DNA of 61,010 bases from an uncultured Parvularculaceae bacterium (GCA_913055785.1 CAJXLJ010000016.1:1-61010), one strand, 5' to 3'. Positions 1 to 11,738 are shown, numbered from the stretch's first letter. Notes: a model not told the origin generated them from the letters alone. Program-made: numbers and translations.

Positions 1-118
1 GAACGGGCGAGTCAACAAGCGCGATATTGGCGCCGCGGGCGGCGAGCGATTTCGCAAACACAGCGCCGATCCCCGCCGATGCGCCGGTCACCAGAGCCCA
101 TTTTCCCTGATATGACAT
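1..118 (-). CDS. SDR-family oxidoreductase, N-terminal fragment cut by window edge
   Basis: The reverse strand from 118 reads MSYQGKWALVTGASAGIGAV and on to the left edge. The TGASAGIG stretch is the glycine-rich NAD(P)-binding motif of classical short-chain dehydrogenases, directly after the first beta strand as expected. Only about 39 residues are inside the window, so the catalytic Tyr-Lys pair and the substrate class cannot be seen. It is divergent from the small gene at 302. The family call is firm; the specific reaction is unknown. Confidence 0.8.
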   Translation of the reverse strand, partial: MSYQGKWALVTGASAGIGAVFAKSLAARGANIALVDSPV

Positions 119-301
119 TGGATCCTTTCCCGCTGCGTTCTCGCGTTAACCATTTTTGGGACGGCGTTGAGCCGTCAATTCCCGCCTTATAGACAACGAA
201 CCGCCTCGTTTTGCACGACAATTGCAGTTAAAAGAACGCTACAGCCTGGGGAGGCGGAGCAGCAAAGCCGTTAACGGCCTTGCGGGGTATCGGGATAGAA
301 G

Positions 302-667
302 ATGGAAAGCCTCGAATTTATCGGCATCATCGCATGCGGCGCTGTCGTCGTCTTCTGGTATTTCCAGAATATCCGCAATGACGGCGCCGCCGAACGCGGA
401 CTGCTCGCTCTCATGGAAGACCCGGAAGACGCTAGGCGCGGGGGGCGGCGCAAATCCTACCGGATCAAGGAACGGCTTGCGCGACGGCCTCATGAACGGC
501 CCGAAACGCAAGGCGCAAAAACCGTTACGGAGGCGAAACCGGCCTTTCGCAAGCTTTCCCATAATGCGCGCATGCGCGCCAGGTTCCGCCGCCAGGACGA
601 GGCCCGCTACAAGGTCAAGGACAAGGTCGCCGGGCGCAAACCGGACGCCGGCCCTTCTGCGGCATAA
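302..667 (+). CDS. Small basic protein with N-terminal membrane segment, hypothetical
   Basis: This 121-residue frame starts with one hydrophobic segment (about residues 5-20, rich in Ile, Val, Ala, Phe), followed by a long Arg/Lys-rich, probably disordered cytoplasmic tail. I recognise no domain. It lies about 80 bases before hemH on the same strand and could share its transcript. Support is the membrane segment, codon usage like the neighbours and the position between two real genes. It could be a spurious frame in GC-rich DNA, since overlapping alternative frames exist here. Confidence 0.5.
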   Translation: MESLEFIGIIACGAVVVFWYFQNIRNDGAAERGLLALMEDPEDARRGGRRKSYRIKERLARRPHERPETQGAKTVTEAKPAFRKLSHNARMRARFRRQDEARYKVKDKVAGRKPDAGPSAA

Positions 668-749
668 GGTAGTCAGCGCGTCATTTTCCGAACCGGTTCG
701 CTCGAAAACGCCCTATGTGCATTCGGCGATCAAGGCAGGAGCATGAACG

Positions 750-1799
750 ATGACCGCGAGCGGCGGCGAGATCGGCAAGGCGGGTTTTCAGCCGGCGGAC
801 CACCCCGACATCGAAGGGGGAAAGACCGGCGTGCTGCTCGTCAATCTCGGCACGCCCGACGCGCCGACGCCCGAAGCCGTCAGACGCTATCTCGCCGAGT
901 TTCTTTCCGATGAGCGCATTGTCGATCTTCCCCGCGCGCTCTGGCTGCCGGTGCTTTATGGGGTGATCCTCAATATCCGCCCGGCGGCGACCGCGCGGAA
1001 TTACGCAAAAGTCTGGCGGACGGAGAGCGATGAAAGCCCGTTGCGTTATTACACCCGCGCGCAGGCCGAAAAGCTTGCGCCGTCGCTTGCTGGAAAAGCG
1101 ATTGTCGACTGGGCGATGCGCTACGGAAATCCGTCTGTCGCGAGCCGCCTTGAAGACTTGAAAGCGCAAGGCTGCGAACGGATCGTCGTGCTGCCGCTTT
1201 ATCCGCAATATTCCGCAACGACGACGGCGAGCGTCGCCGACGCCGTCTTCAACAGTGTAAAATCAATGCGCTGGCAGCCGGCGATCCGCCTGGCGCCGGC
1301 CTTTCATGACGAACCGGCCTATATCGACGCGCTGGCCGCTATCGCTGAACGCCATCTCGGCGGGCTTGGCTGGGCGCCTCAACGCGTCGTCATCTCCTTT
1401 CACGGCCTGCCGCAACGGTATTTCGATGCGGGCGACCCCTATTACTGCCATTGCGCCAAGACCGCACGCCTTCTCCGCGAGAAATTGGGGTGGACGGAAG
1501 AGTTTGCGCCGATGGCGTTCCAGTCGAAATTCGGCCGCGAGAAATGGCTTGAGCCTGCGGCCGATGAAACGATCCGGGCGCTAGGCGAGGCGGGCGTCAA
1601 GAACATCGCCGTCATCATGCCGGGCTTCATCTCGGACTGCATCGAAACGCTCGAAGAAATCGACATCGCGGCGCGCGAGACATTCACGGACGCCGGCGGC
1701 GAACGCTTCACCGCCATCCCCTGCCTCAACGACGCGCCGGAAACGATCGACATGCTGGCGAAAATCATTCGCCGCGAAACCGCGGGCTGGTTAGAATAG
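750..1799 (+). CDS. hemH: Ferrochelatase
   Basis: It inserts Fe2+ into protoporphyrin IX, the last step of heme synthesis. The 349 residues match the usual length. Visible landmarks are LVNLGTPDAPT (about 30-40), SFHGLP (216-221, containing the metal-handling His), GDPYYCHC (228-235) and the DCIETLEE stretch (296-303, containing the conserved Glu). The start at 750 has an AGGAG Shine-Dalgarno about nine bases upstream. The next gene begins three bases after the stop, so the two are probably co-transcribed. A heme peroxidase lies 3 kb downstream, a possible client of the heme made here (inference). Confidence 0.96.
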   Translation: MTASGGEIGKAGFQPADHPDIEGGKTGVLLVNLGTPDAPTPEAVRRYLAEFLSDERIVDLPRALWLPVLYGVILNIRPAATARNYAKVWRTESDESPLRYYTRAQAEKLAPSLAGKAIVDWAMRYGNPSVASRLEDLKAQGCERIVVLPLYPQYSATTTASVADAVFNSVKSMRWQPAIRLAPAFHDEPAYIDALAAIAERHLGGLGWAPQRVVISFHGLPQRYFDAGDPYYCHCAKTARLLREKLGWTEEFAPMAFQSKFGREKWLEPAADETIRALGEAGVKNIAVIMPGFISDCIETLEEIDIAARETFTDAGGERFTAIPCLNDAPETIDMLAKIIRRETAGWLE

Positions 1800-1802
1800 G
1801 GC

Positions 1803-2702
1803 GTGAAAATCTTCTACGCCGACAATCATGATCTCAACCTGCCGCCGGGCCACCGGTTTCCTTCAGGCAAATACGGCAAGCTCCGGCGCGCGCTTCTTGA
1901 AAACGAGATCATCGGAGCGGCGTCGCTTCATCCCTCGCCGCTTGCGAACGACACCGAACTGACCCGCGCCCATGCGCCCGAGTATGTCGCCGCCATCGAA
2001 ACCGGAACCATCGACCCTAAAGCCATGCGGCGCATCGGTTTCCCGTGGTCGCCCTTCGTCGCGAAACGGGCGCGCGCTACGATGGGCGGCGCCGTTGCGG
2101 CGGCGAAGGCGGCGCTCGAGGACGGGTTTTCAGGCCAGCTTGCGGGCGGCACGCATCATGCGCATTACGATTTCGGCTCGGGCTATTGCGTCTTTAACGA
2201 TTTCGCCGTCGCAGCGCTGGCGCTGATCGCCGAAGGGTTGGCGAAACGCGTCGTGATCATCGATCTCGACGTTCACCAGGGCGACGGCAACGCGGCGATC
2301 CTGTCCCCGCGCGAAGACGTTTTCGTTCTCTCCGTACACGGCGAGAAGAACTTCCCCTTCCGCAAGGCGACGTCCGATCTTGATCTCAACCTGCCGGACG
2401 GCGTTGAGGACCGGGAGTATCTCAGCGCCGTCGCCGGCGTCCTGCCGGCCGTCTGGGAATTCAAACCCGACATCGTGCTTTATCAGGCGGGCGTCGATCC
2501 GTTGAAGGAAGACCGGCTCGGGCGCATGGCGCTCACTCATAACGGGCTAAAAAAGCGCGACAAACTGGTGCTGGGAGAATGCAAGCGCCGCGGCGTTCCG
2601 GTTTCGCTGGGGCTTGGCGGCGGCTATGCGAACCCGATCGATTTAAGCGTCGCGGCTTATGCAAACACCTATCGCGCAGCGAAAGCTGTTTACGGCTTCT
2701 GA
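1803..2702 (+). CDS. Histone deacetylase family hydrolase (acetylpolyamine/protein deacetylase-like)
   Basis: This 299-residue arginase/deacetylase-fold protein has the zinc site of class I/II-type deacetylases: the tandem His pair in GGTHHAHYDFGSGYC (118-119), the metal ligands in DLDVHQGDGN (154-163), and the GLGGGY loop near the C-terminus. Bacterial relatives remove acetyl groups from polyamines, lysine or small amides; the substrate cannot be read from sequence. It starts with GTG at 1803, three bases after hemH, with the family-typical opening MKIFYADNHDLNLPPGHRFP, so the GTG start is preferred. Confidence 0.9.
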   Translation: MKIFYADNHDLNLPPGHRFPSGKYGKLRRALLENEIIGAASLHPSPLANDTELTRAHAPEYVAAIETGTIDPKAMRRIGFPWSPFVAKRARATMGGAVAAAKAALEDGFSGQLAGGTHHAHYDFGSGYCVFNDFAVAALALIAEGLAKRVVIIDLDVHQGDGNAAILSPREDVFVLSVHGEKNFPFRKATSDLDLNLPDGVEDREYLSAVAGVLPAVWEFKPDIVLYQAGVDPLKEDRLGRMALTHNGLKKRDKLVLGECKRRGVPVSLGLGGGYANPIDLSVAAYANTYRAAKAVYGF

Positions 2703-2712
2703 ACCGGAAGCT

Positions 2713-3756
2713 TCAGGCCAGTTTTGAGACTGCCTTCAAAAACGTCTGCACATCCTCATCCGTGGTCTTGAACGAACAGATCAGCCGCTGCATGCGGCCG
2801 CTGGCGGGATCGCCCGGCGTGATCCACGGATAAAACGCCGCGCCCTGTTCGCGCAGCTTTTCGGCGACGCCGTCGGGGAAACAGGCGAAGACTGCATTGA
2901 TCTCGGTCGGGTAGGAAATTTCAACGCCGTCAATCGCTGCAAGGCCGCCGGAAAGTTTCCTCGCCATGGCGTTGGCGTGCGATGCAAGCTTCAGCCACAA
3001 GCCGCTTTCGAGATAGGCGTCGAGCTGGGCGGCGATGAAGCGCAGTTTGGCGGGCAAATGACCGGCGCGCTTGCGGCGGAATTCAAAATCGCGAGCCAGC
3101 GCCTTGTCGAAGAACACCACCGCTTCGGCCATAAGGCAGCCGTTCTTGCTGCCGCCGAAGCTCAGGACGTCCACCCCCGCCTTCCAGCTCAATTCCGCCG
3201 GCGCGGCGCCTGTCGCGGCGACGGCGTTGGCGAAACGGGCGCCGTCCATGTGCACGCTGAGACCGGCCTGATGCGCCGTTTCGCAAAGCGCCGTCAGTTC
3301 GGCTACGGAATACATCGTTCCGCATTCGGTTCCCTGCGTCAACGACAGGACTGTCGCCGGCGCGCCATGCGGTGGGCGATCAGGAAACCCCGCGAGCGCT
3401 TTTTCCACCGCCGCCGGCGTCAGTTTGCCGGCCGCGCCTGCCACCGGCAGTAGCTTCGCCCCGCCGGTGAAGAATTCCGGCCCCGCGCATTCGTCCATCT
3501 GCACATGGCTTTCCTCATGGCAGAGGATCATGCCGTAAGGCGGCGTCAGCACCGACAGCGCGAGGCCGTTCGCGGCGCCGCCGGTCGTCACCAGATAAAC
3601 CGCGCAGTCGCGTTCGAAGAGTTCGGCGAATTTCGCCTCGACTTTCTTCGTGAGATCATCGCCGCCATAGGATGGAACGGCGCCCTCATTGGCGCGGAAT
3701 ACCGCTTCCATGATTTCCGGCGCCGCGCCCGACCAATTGTCCGATGCGAAATTCAT
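2713..3756 (-). CDS. Low-specificity threonine aldolase (PLP-dependent)
   Basis: It cleaves threonine or related beta-hydroxy amino acids to glycine and an aldehyde. The 347-residue protein opens MNFASDNWSGAAPEI, the family signature start. SFGGSKNG (199-206) carries the PLP lysine (Lys204) and HMDGAR (169-174) carries the cofactor-pairing Asp. The open frame extends upstream to 3876, but that extension has no family similarity and runs into the neighbouring gene, so the start is placed at 3756. It lies four bases after the HAD gene stop, a likely two-gene operon. It could also act on phenylserine-type substrates or beta-hydroxyaspartate. Confidence 0.92.
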   Translation of the reverse strand: MNFASDNWSGAAPEIMEAVFRANEGAVPSYGGDDLTKKVEAKFAELFERDCAVYLVTTGGAANGLALSVLTPPYGMILCHEESHVQMDECAGPEFFTGGAKLLPVAGAAGKLTPAAVEKALAGFPDRPPHGAPATVLSLTQGTECGTMYSVAELTALCETAHQAGLSVHMDGARFANAVAATGAAPAELSWKAGVDVLSFGGSKNGCLMAEAVVFFDKALARDFEFRRKRAGHLPAKLRFIAAQLDAYLESGLWLKLASHANAMARKLSGGLAAIDGVEISYPTEINAVFACFPDGVAEKLREQGAAFYPWITPGDPASGRMQRLICSFKTTDEDVQTFLKAVSKLA

Positions 3757-3760
3757 GGCG

Positions 3761-4465
3761 CTACCGTTGCGGATCAGGCGACGCGCCGTCAAGCCGCGAC
3801 AGGAAGGCCTTGAAATCCTCGACCAGATCATGGGCGCCGGCCTCGAGCAGCCGCTCCCCGTGACCCGCAAATACATGCCCGCCGCCGAGAAATCCCCAGA
3901 CCGTCATGCCGGCCGCGAGGCCGGCGCGCACGCCGTTCGCGCTGTCCTCGATAACGAGGCAGGCTTCGGGTTCGACATTCAGCCTGTCCGCAGCGTAGAG
4001 AAAAATATCCGGCGCCGGTTTACCGTGCGCCACGAGATCGGCCGAGTAAACATGCGGCGCGGCGAGATCGTAAAGCCCGACGCGTTGCATCTTTCCGGTG
4101 AGATATTCCGTTCTCGATGACGACGCGACCGCGAACGGTCTTTCGCCTTCCTGAAGCGCCTTCAGCGCCGTTTCCGCATCCGGCACCGGTTTGAGGAGAT
4201 GGCGACGCGCACGGCGGGTTTCGACCAGTCCTTCAAAGAAATCCGGCGCGGGCGTCTTTCCATGCAAGGCGCGATAGGCTTCGGTCAGTTTTGCGGCGAA
4301 GACATCATCGCGAAAACCGGTGAAAAGGCGCACCAGATCTTCCCGCGTCCAGGAAAAGCCATGCCTGCGCAAATAGTCGGCCGAAGCGTCGAGACCGAGA
4401 ATTTCGGAGTCGACGAGAACGCCGTCGCAGTCGAAAATCACCGCTTCAAACGGGCGCGCACTCAT
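3761..4465 (-). CDS. HAD-superfamily hydrolase, beta-phosphoglucomutase/CbbY-like
   Basis: This 234-residue haloacid-dehalogenase-fold protein has all four motifs: FDCDGVLVDSE (nucleophile Asp12, acid Asp14), SSSRTE (motif II), GKPAPDIF (motif III Lys) and VIEDSANGV (motif IV). The alpha-helical cap after motif I is of the phosphoglucomutase/phosphoglycolate phosphatase type. It probably dephosphorylates or isomerises a small sugar phosphate; the exact substrate is unknown. It is followed within four bases by the threonine aldolase gene on the same strand. Confidence 0.88.
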   Translation of the reverse strand: MSARPFEAVIFDCDGVLVDSEILGLDASADYLRRHGFSWTREDLVRLFTGFRDDVFAAKLTEAYRALHGKTPAPDFFEGLVETRRARRHLLKPVPDAETALKALQEGERPFAVASSSRTEYLTGKMQRVGLYDLAAPHVYSADLVAHGKPAPDIFLYAADRLNVEPEACLVIEDSANGVRAGLAAGMTVWGFLGGGHVFAGHGERLLEAGAHDLVEDFKAFLSRLDGASPDPQR

Positions 4466-4606
4466 GCGGGCGCGCCTGCGGGGCGGTTCTCCAAAAACGC
4501 GTAAAAACAGACGTCAAACATAGCTTCGTTTCAATTCCGGCCTTGAATTTCCCTGACATCCGGTCTGAAATCCTGCCGGGAGAAGGACAACGCTTGTCTA
4601 GCGGGG

Positions 4607-6403
4607 ATGGGGATCATGAAAAAGGGAATTCTGCTGGGCGCCGGGCTCGTTGCGCTCGCCCTTGCGGTCGGCGGTACAGCGCTGAGCCGACGGGACGAGC
4701 CGCGCCGCGAGCATGGCGCGCAGAACATCACCCGCGACAAGGACGCCTATAACGAAGCGCGCCAGCGCAAATGGCGGCGCGACTGGCGGAAATCCTTCGC
4801 CGAGGGGCGAGAAGCGCGCGCCATGGACGGCTCGAACAACAATGAGGAACAACCGGAAGCCGGCGCCACATTCCAGCCGTTTCAGCGCATGACTTTCGCC
4901 GACTATTCTGACGGCGTTTCCGCGATGGCGGGGCCGCTTCGCAAAAGCCCGCGCGTGATTTCGAATATCGTCATCGACCAGGCCGGCCAATCCTATCCGA
5001 ACGATTTCGGCACCAGCGATTTTCTGTGGCAGTGGGGCCAGTTCATGGACCACGACATCACGCTCGGCGATGAAGTGCTGACCGACGACCGCTCCTTCGA
5101 CATTCCGGTCCCGGCGGGCGATCCTTTATTCGACCCGGCGAACCACGGCGATAAGGTCATTCGCTTCGACCGCGCGCTGTTCGATCATGAGACCGGGACC
5201 GATCCCGGCAATCCCCGCCAGCAGATGAACGAGCTCACATCGTGGATCGACGGCTCGATGGTCTACGGCAACAACGACGCCCGCGCCGAAGCCTTGCGCA
5301 CCATGGACGGAACAGGGCGTCTGCGGACCAGCCGCGGCGATTTGCTGCCGTTCAACACCGAAAACCTGCCCAACGCCAACGGCCCGGCGCCGGATCCGAC
5401 AAAGCTGTTTCTCGCCGGCGACGTGCGTTCGAACGAACAGGTCGGGCTCACCGCGATGCACACGCTTTTCGTCCGCGAGCACAACCGCTGGGCGCGGCAG
5501 ATCAGGCTGACGCGGCCATGGCTTTCCGGCGACGAGATCTATCATTCTGCGCGGCGCATGGTGATCGCGGAAATCCAGATCGTCACCTATGAGGAATTTC
5601 TTCCCGCCCTGATCGGCCATGACGCGATGACCACCTATCAGGGCTACGATCCCGGCGACCCGACGATTTTTACGGAATTTTCCGGGGCCGCCTACCGCCT
5701 CGGCCATACGCTGATCAACGCACGGCTGATGCGGCTCGACCGCAAGGGCCGCGAGATCTCGGGCGGCCACCTCGCCTTGCGCGACGCCTTTTTCAACGCG
5801 CCGGAGATTATTCGGCGGCGCGACGACATCGACCCGATCCTGCGCGGCCTTGCATCGCAACGCAGCCAGGCCTTCGACCACATGATCGTCGACGACCTGC
5901 GCAACTTTCTCTTCGGCCCGCCGGGCGCCGGCGGGTTCGACCTCGCCTCGCTCAATATCCAGCGCGGCCGTGACCGGGGGCTGCCTTCCTATAATGACGT
6001 GCGCGAAAGGATGGGCTTTCCGCGCGCTGAGGATTTCAGCGACATCACGTCCGACCCAAGCCTGCAGCAGAAACTGTTCGAGGCGTACGGAACGGTTGAC
6101 GACATTGACCTCTGGGTGGGCGGCGTTTCAGAAGATCCGATGACGGATGAAGGCTCGCAGCTCGGCCCCCTCTTCCGTCATATCGTCGCTCACCAGTTTC
6201 AGATGCTGCGCGACTGCGACCGGTTCTGGTGGGAGCGCGATCTCACCCGCGCTGAACAGGCGATGGTGAAGAATACGACGCTGTCGAAGATCATCATCGC
6301 CAACACCGGCATTCGCGCCGGCGAAATCCCGAAGGACGTTTTTCATGTGCGCGAACACAAACGCGATGGATGGCGGAGAAAGGGAAAAGGCCGGCGCCAT
6401 TAG
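4607..6403 (+). CDS. Animal-type heme peroxidase (peroxidasin/myeloperoxidase family)
   Basis: This 598-residue protein has an N-terminal hydrophobic signal or anchor (about 5-22) and one An_peroxidase domain. The distal heme region appears as QWGQFMDHDITLG, the WxREHNR-type element as FVREHNRWA, the proximal His as AYRLGHTLIN, and the C-terminal core as LNIQRGRDRGLPSY. These are hallmarks of the animal peroxidase superfamily, whose bacterial members oxidise halides or phenols with H2O2 in the periplasm or outside the cell. Two starts fit: ATG at 4607 or, nearer the charged-hydrophobic signal, ATG at 4616. A bidirectional terminator follows. The physiological substrate is unknown. Confidence 0.9.
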   Translation: MGIMKKGILLGAGLVALALAVGGTALSRRDEPRREHGAQNITRDKDAYNEARQRKWRRDWRKSFAEGREARAMDGSNNNEEQPEAGATFQPFQRMTFADYSDGVSAMAGPLRKSPRVISNIVIDQAGQSYPNDFGTSDFLWQWGQFMDHDITLGDEVLTDDRSFDIPVPAGDPLFDPANHGDKVIRFDRALFDHETGTDPGNPRQQMNELTSWIDGSMVYGNNDARAEALRTMDGTGRLRTSRGDLLPFNTENLPNANGPAPDPTKLFLAGDVRSNEQVGLTAMHTLFVREHNRWARQIRLTRPWLSGDEIYHSARRMVIAEIQIVTYEEFLPALIGHDAMTTYQGYDPGDPTIFTEFSGAAYRLGHTLINARLMRLDRKGREISGGHLALRDAFFNAPEIIRRRDDIDPILRGLASQRSQAFDHMIVDDLRNFLFGPPGAGGFDLASLNIQRGRDRGLPSYNDVRERMGFPRAEDFSDITSDPSLQQKLFEAYGTVDDIDLWVGGVSEDPMTDEGSQLGPLFRHIVAHQFQMLRDCDRFWWERDLTRAEQAMVKNTTLSKIIIANTGIRAGEIPKDVFHVREHKRDGWRRKGKGRRH

Positions 6404-6421
6404 TCGATAACGTGAGAACAA

Positions 6422-6455
6422 AAAAGGGCCGCTCAATGAGCGGCCCTTTTCTTTT
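6422..6455. terminator. Strong bidirectional intrinsic terminator
   Basis: GGGCCGCTC (6426-6434), loop AAT and GAGCGGCCC (6438-6446) form a perfect 9-bp GC-rich stem flanked by an A-run on the left and a T-run on the right. It can therefore terminate the peroxidase gene (+) and hppA (-), which converge here. Confidence 0.92.
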
Positions 6456-6472
6456 GAGATGTTGCGAGACTG

Positions 6473-8599
6473 TTAGCCCGCCAGCGCGGCGAGCAGCAGC
6501 AGCGCCACGATATTGGTGATCTTGATCATCGGGTTGACCGCCGGGCCCGCCGTATCCTTGTACGGGTCGCCGACCGTGTCGCCGGTGACGGCGGCCTTGT
6601 GGGCTTCAGAACCCTTGCCGCCATGCTGGCCGTCCTCGATGTATTTTTTGGCGTTATCCCAGGCGCCGCCGCCCGCCGTCATGGAGATGGCGACGAAGAG
6701 GCCGGTGACGATCACGCCGATCAGCATGGCGCCGACCGCCGAAAGCGCCGCGGATTTGTCCGCAACGACGCTGACGACGCCGTAAACCACCAGTGGCGAG
6801 AGGATCGGCAGCATGGACGGAACGACCATTTCCTTGATCGCCGCGCCGGTCAGCATGTTCACCGCCCGCGCATAGTCCGGACGCTCCGCGCCTTGCATGA
6901 TGCCCGGTTTTTCCCGGAACTGGCGGCGCACTTCCTCAACGATGGCGCCGGCGGCGCGGCCCACCGCCTGCATGGCGATGCCGCCAAAGAGGTAAGGCAG
7001 AAGACCGCCGATCAACAGGCCGGCGATGATGTAAGGATCGGAAAGCGAGAACGAGACATTCACATCGGCAAAGAACGGAAACTCCGTCGGGTGCGCCGTG
7101 AAATGCTCGATGTCTTTCGTGTAGGCGGCGAAGAGGACCAGCGCGCCGAGGCCCGCGGAACCGATCGCATAACCCTTGGTGACGGCTTTCGTCGTGTTGC
7201 CGACCGCGTCGAGCGCGTCCGTCGTCTCGCGAACCGAGCCCTCAAGGCCCGACATTTCGGCGATGCCGCCCGCATTGTCCGTAACCGGACCGAATGCGTC
7301 GAGCGCGACGATCATGCCGGCGAGCGCAAGCATGGTCGTCACCGCCGTGGCGATGCCGAAGAGGCCGGCGAGATTGTAGGCGGTGATGATGCCGATGACG
7401 ATAACGATGGCCGGCAGCGCCGTCGCTTCCATCGAAACCGCAAGGCCCTGGATGACATTGGTGCCGTGGCCGGACTCGGAAGCTTTCGCGACCGACTTCA
7501 CCGGGCGATAGCCGGTACCGGTGTAGTATTCGGTGATCCACACGATGAGCCCCGTGACGACGAGACCGAGAACGCCGCAAAGGAAGAGAGACAAGCCGGT
7601 GAACGCCTTGCCCGATTCCGTCTGGGCGATTTCTTCGGAGAAGCCGAACATCTGGAACGTCACAGCGCCGACGGCGACCAGCGACAACAGGCCGGTGACG
7701 ATAAGGCCCTTGTAAAGCGCGCCCATGATGTTGGTCGAGCCTTTGCCGAGCGACACGAAATAGGTGCCGACAATCGACGTAACGATGCAGACGGCGCCGA
7801 TCGCCAGCGGATAGAACATGAACTTCGCGGCGTCCGCCGTGAAGAGAATGGAGCCCAGCACCATGGTCGCAGCGACCGTGACAACATAGGTCTCGAACAG
7901 GTCAGCGGCCATGCCCGCGCAGTCGCCGACATTGTCGCCGACATTGTCGGCGATCGTCGCCGGGTTGCGCGGATCGTCTTCCGGGATGCCGGCTTCAACC
8001 TTGCCGACCATGTCGCCGCCAACGTCGGCGCCCTTGGTGAAGATGCCGCCGCCGAGACGCGCGAACACCGAAATCAGCGAGGCGCCGAGCGACAGCGCCA
8101 CAAGGCCGTTGACGACAGCGCGGCTCTCCGGCGCATTGCCGAGACCGACGGTGAGGATCGCGTAGTACGCCGCAAGACCGAGCAGAGCGAGGCCGGCGAC
8201 CAACATGCCGGTGATGGCGCCTGCCTTGAAAGCGACCGAAAGACCTTTAGCGAGGCTTTCGCTTGCGGCCTGGGTCGTGCGGACATTGGCGCGCACCGAA
8301 ACCAGCATGCCGATAAAGCCGGCCGCGCCTGACAGGACGGCGCCGATAGCGAAGCCGACCGCCGGAATGAAATCGAATTTGAATGCGGCGAGCAGCACGA
8401 GGAACACAACGCCGCCGGCGATGGCGATCGTCGTGTACTGCTTGTTGAGATAGGCCTGCGCGCCTTCCTGAATGGCGGCGGCGATTTCTTTCATGCGGTC
8501 AGAACCGGCAGGCATCGATATCACCGAATTGATGGTGAATGCGCCGTATCCGATGGCTGCCAAGCCGGCCAGAATGACCAGCCAAAGCGAGAGATCCAT
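6473..8599 (-). CDS. hppA: Membrane-bound H+-translocating pyrophosphatase, K+-independent type
   Basis: It couples hydrolysis of cytoplasmic pyrophosphate to proton pumping across the inner membrane. The 708 residues form about 16 hydrophobic helices. The pyrophosphate/Mg site is seen in [20 protein letters not shown] and in [19 protein letters not shown], and a second acidic set in [24 protein letters not shown] carries Lys at the position that distinguishes K+-independent enzymes (Ala in K+-dependent ones), so this copy should not need potassium. The start at 8599 gives the expected N-terminal helix. Confidence 0.97.
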   Translation of the reverse strand: MDLSLWLVILAGLAAIGYGAFTINSVISMPAGSDRMKEIAAAIQEGAQAYLNKQYTTIAIAGGVVFLVLLAAFKFDFIPAVGFAIGAVLSGAAGFIGMLVSVRANVRTTQAASESLAKGLSVAFKAGAITGMLVAGLALLGLAAYYAILTVGLGNAPESRAVVNGLVALSLGASLISVFARLGGGIFTKGADVGGDMVGKVEAGIPEDDPRNPATIADNVGDNVGDCAGMAADLFETYVVTVAATMVLGSILFTADAAKFMFYPLAIGAVCIVTSIVGTYFVSLGKGSTNIMGALYKGLIVTGLLSLVAVGAVTFQMFGFSEEIAQTESGKAFTGLSLFLCGVLGLVVTGLIVWITEYYTGTGYRPVKSVAKASESGHGTNVIQGLAVSMEATALPAIVIVIGIITAYNLAGLFGIATAVTTMLALAGMIVALDAFGPVTDNAGGIAEMSGLEGSVRETTDALDAVGNTTKAVTKGYAIGSAGLGALVLFAAYTKDIEHFTAHPTEFPFFADVNVSFSLSDPYIIAGLLIGGLLPYLFGGIAMQAVGRAAGAIVEEVRRQFREKPGIMQGAERPDYARAVNMLTGAAIKEMVVPSMLPILSPLVVYGVVSVVADKSAALSAVGAMLIGVIVTGLFVAISMTAGGGAWDNAKKYIEDGQHGGKGSEAHKAAVTGDTVGDPYKDTAGPAVNPMIKITNIVALLLLAALAG

Positions 8600-8789
8600 G
8601 GTTATCCCTTTCCTGGAATATCTGTGATGGTGGTTTGGGCTTTCGCCGGTATGGCCGCAGCGACGAGATACGCTCGCGCGCGCTTCAACCAGCCCCCGTT
8701 GATGTCGGCGCGGAAACTGGCAAAGCCGTTCCGCAAAATCAACAGAAACTTATTGCTTTGCGGCGATGAGGCGGAAAGCGCCCGGGAGA

Positions 8790-9557
8790 CTAGGCCGCGC
8801 CGCCCCGCATCGCCCGTTTTTCTGCGGGTTCGGCGTCGGTGAGCTCCTTAACCCAAGGATACTTCTTGGCCGTTTCGTCCGTGTAACCAAGATTTCGCGC
8901 GGTGGCGCTGCGCGGCATATCGGTCGATTCTTCATAAAAGGTCCCGAAAACCCGGTCCCAGAAGAATTCGGCGATGCCGTAATTGCCGTTCTCATTGTGG
9001 AAATGATGGGCGAGATGGCGACGCTTCATGTCTTTCCAGAATTTCGACTTGGGCTCGAAGGCGAGATGCTCCCCGGCGTGCAGGAACTCGGTCACCATCG
9101 TCATGATCACCGTCCCGCAAATCGCGCCCATGGCCCCGGGGAAGCCGTCGATGAGCCAGCCGATCGGGCCGGCGACGAGGACGATTGTGGGCAGCGTGGT
9201 GTGGAGACCGCCGAACAGTACGGAAAGGTCGTTTGGGAAGCGGTGATGATCGTAATGGACGCGCTTCCACAGTTTGGCGAGCCAGGGCGTTTTATACATC
9301 CAGCTGCCATGAAGGATGTAGCGATGCGTGATATACCAGGCGATAGGAAAGAGAAGCGCGCCGGCGACTATTGCGCCCCCGAAACGAAGCGGCGAACCCG
9401 TTGTCGCGACACCCGCCACGAGCGCCGCAATCAGGATCAGCGCATAAATCTGGATCGCCGGATAAGTCACGTAAGCCCGCACGAGATCGTCAAACGTCAT
9501 GCGGTTAAGGAGGTATTCCTCGGCTTTCCAGGCCTTATAGCCGACAAACAAGCGCAT
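8790..9557 (-). CDS. Fatty acid hydroxylase / sterol desaturase superfamily membrane protein
   Basis: This 255-residue integral membrane protein has the histidine clusters of the non-heme diiron hydroxylase superfamily: HRYILHG, HYDHHRF, HAGEHLAF and RRHLAHHFHNENGN. Four hydrophobic stretches lie before and between the His boxes. Relatives hydroxylate fatty acids, sterols, carotenoids or sphingolipid chains. It is divergent from the ceramide operon that starts 377 bases away, so hydroxylation of a ceramide acyl or long-chain base is an attractive guess, but nothing in the sequence proves the substrate. Confidence 0.85.
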   Translation of the reverse strand: MRLFVGYKAWKAEEYLLNRMTFDDLVRAYVTYPAIQIYALILIAALVAGVATTGSPLRFGGAIVAGALLFPIAWYITHRYILHGSWMYKTPWLAKLWKRVHYDHHRFPNDLSVLFGGLHTTLPTIVLVAGPIGWLIDGFPGAMGAICGTVIMTMVTEFLHAGEHLAFEPKSKFWKDMKRRHLAHHFHNENGNYGIAEFFWDRVFGTFYEESTDMPRSATARNLGYTDETAKKYPWVKELTDAEPAEKRAMRGGAA

Positions 9558-9934
9558 TCGTCCTGATCCCTTAAAACGCCCGGTTTACCTTACGCAGCGC
9601 GGGGCGAAACTAAGCCCGCGCCGCCGCGACTTCAAGCGCGGCGCGTTGGCGCAAATCGGCGCTTGTGCGGCGCAAAACAAGGCTTTCGGGCGTATTGTAA
9701 TATCCGGGCGCAATTATTGATGCCGCGGACGGCGCCCCGGGGCTTGTCGGTTGACCTAAGGCCTTGTATCCGCTCAAGATCATGCGGCGCGCCTGGCGTT
9801 GGCGATGGGTTGGAGCAATCAATGAAATCGGGCGCGCTCATGCGAGTTGTCTGGATTCCCCATTCGGCAAGAGGGCTGCCGAGAATGCGGAACATTGAAA
9901 TCGGCGGAAGCCGGAATGAAGTGCGGGGGCGTTA
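9558..9934. other. Intergenic region between divergent hydroxylase and ceramide operon
   Basis: 377 bases with no convincing gene: the short frames that fit inside lack recognisable features and disagree in strand. It should contain the promoters of both flanking genes, and the central part near 9690-9720 is the most AT-rich. I could not identify a convincing -35/-10 pair, operator palindrome or terminator. Confidence 0.5.
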
Positions 9935-11722
<1,788 letters not shown>

Positions 11723-11738
11723 CAAGGTAGCGAACCCC

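Noticed and set aside
6599-8332. Long open frame (577 codons) on the plus strand inside the hppA region
   Set aside because: It is antisense to hppA, has the His/Arg/Asp-rich composition typical of a GC-rich shadow frame, and shows no family motifs.
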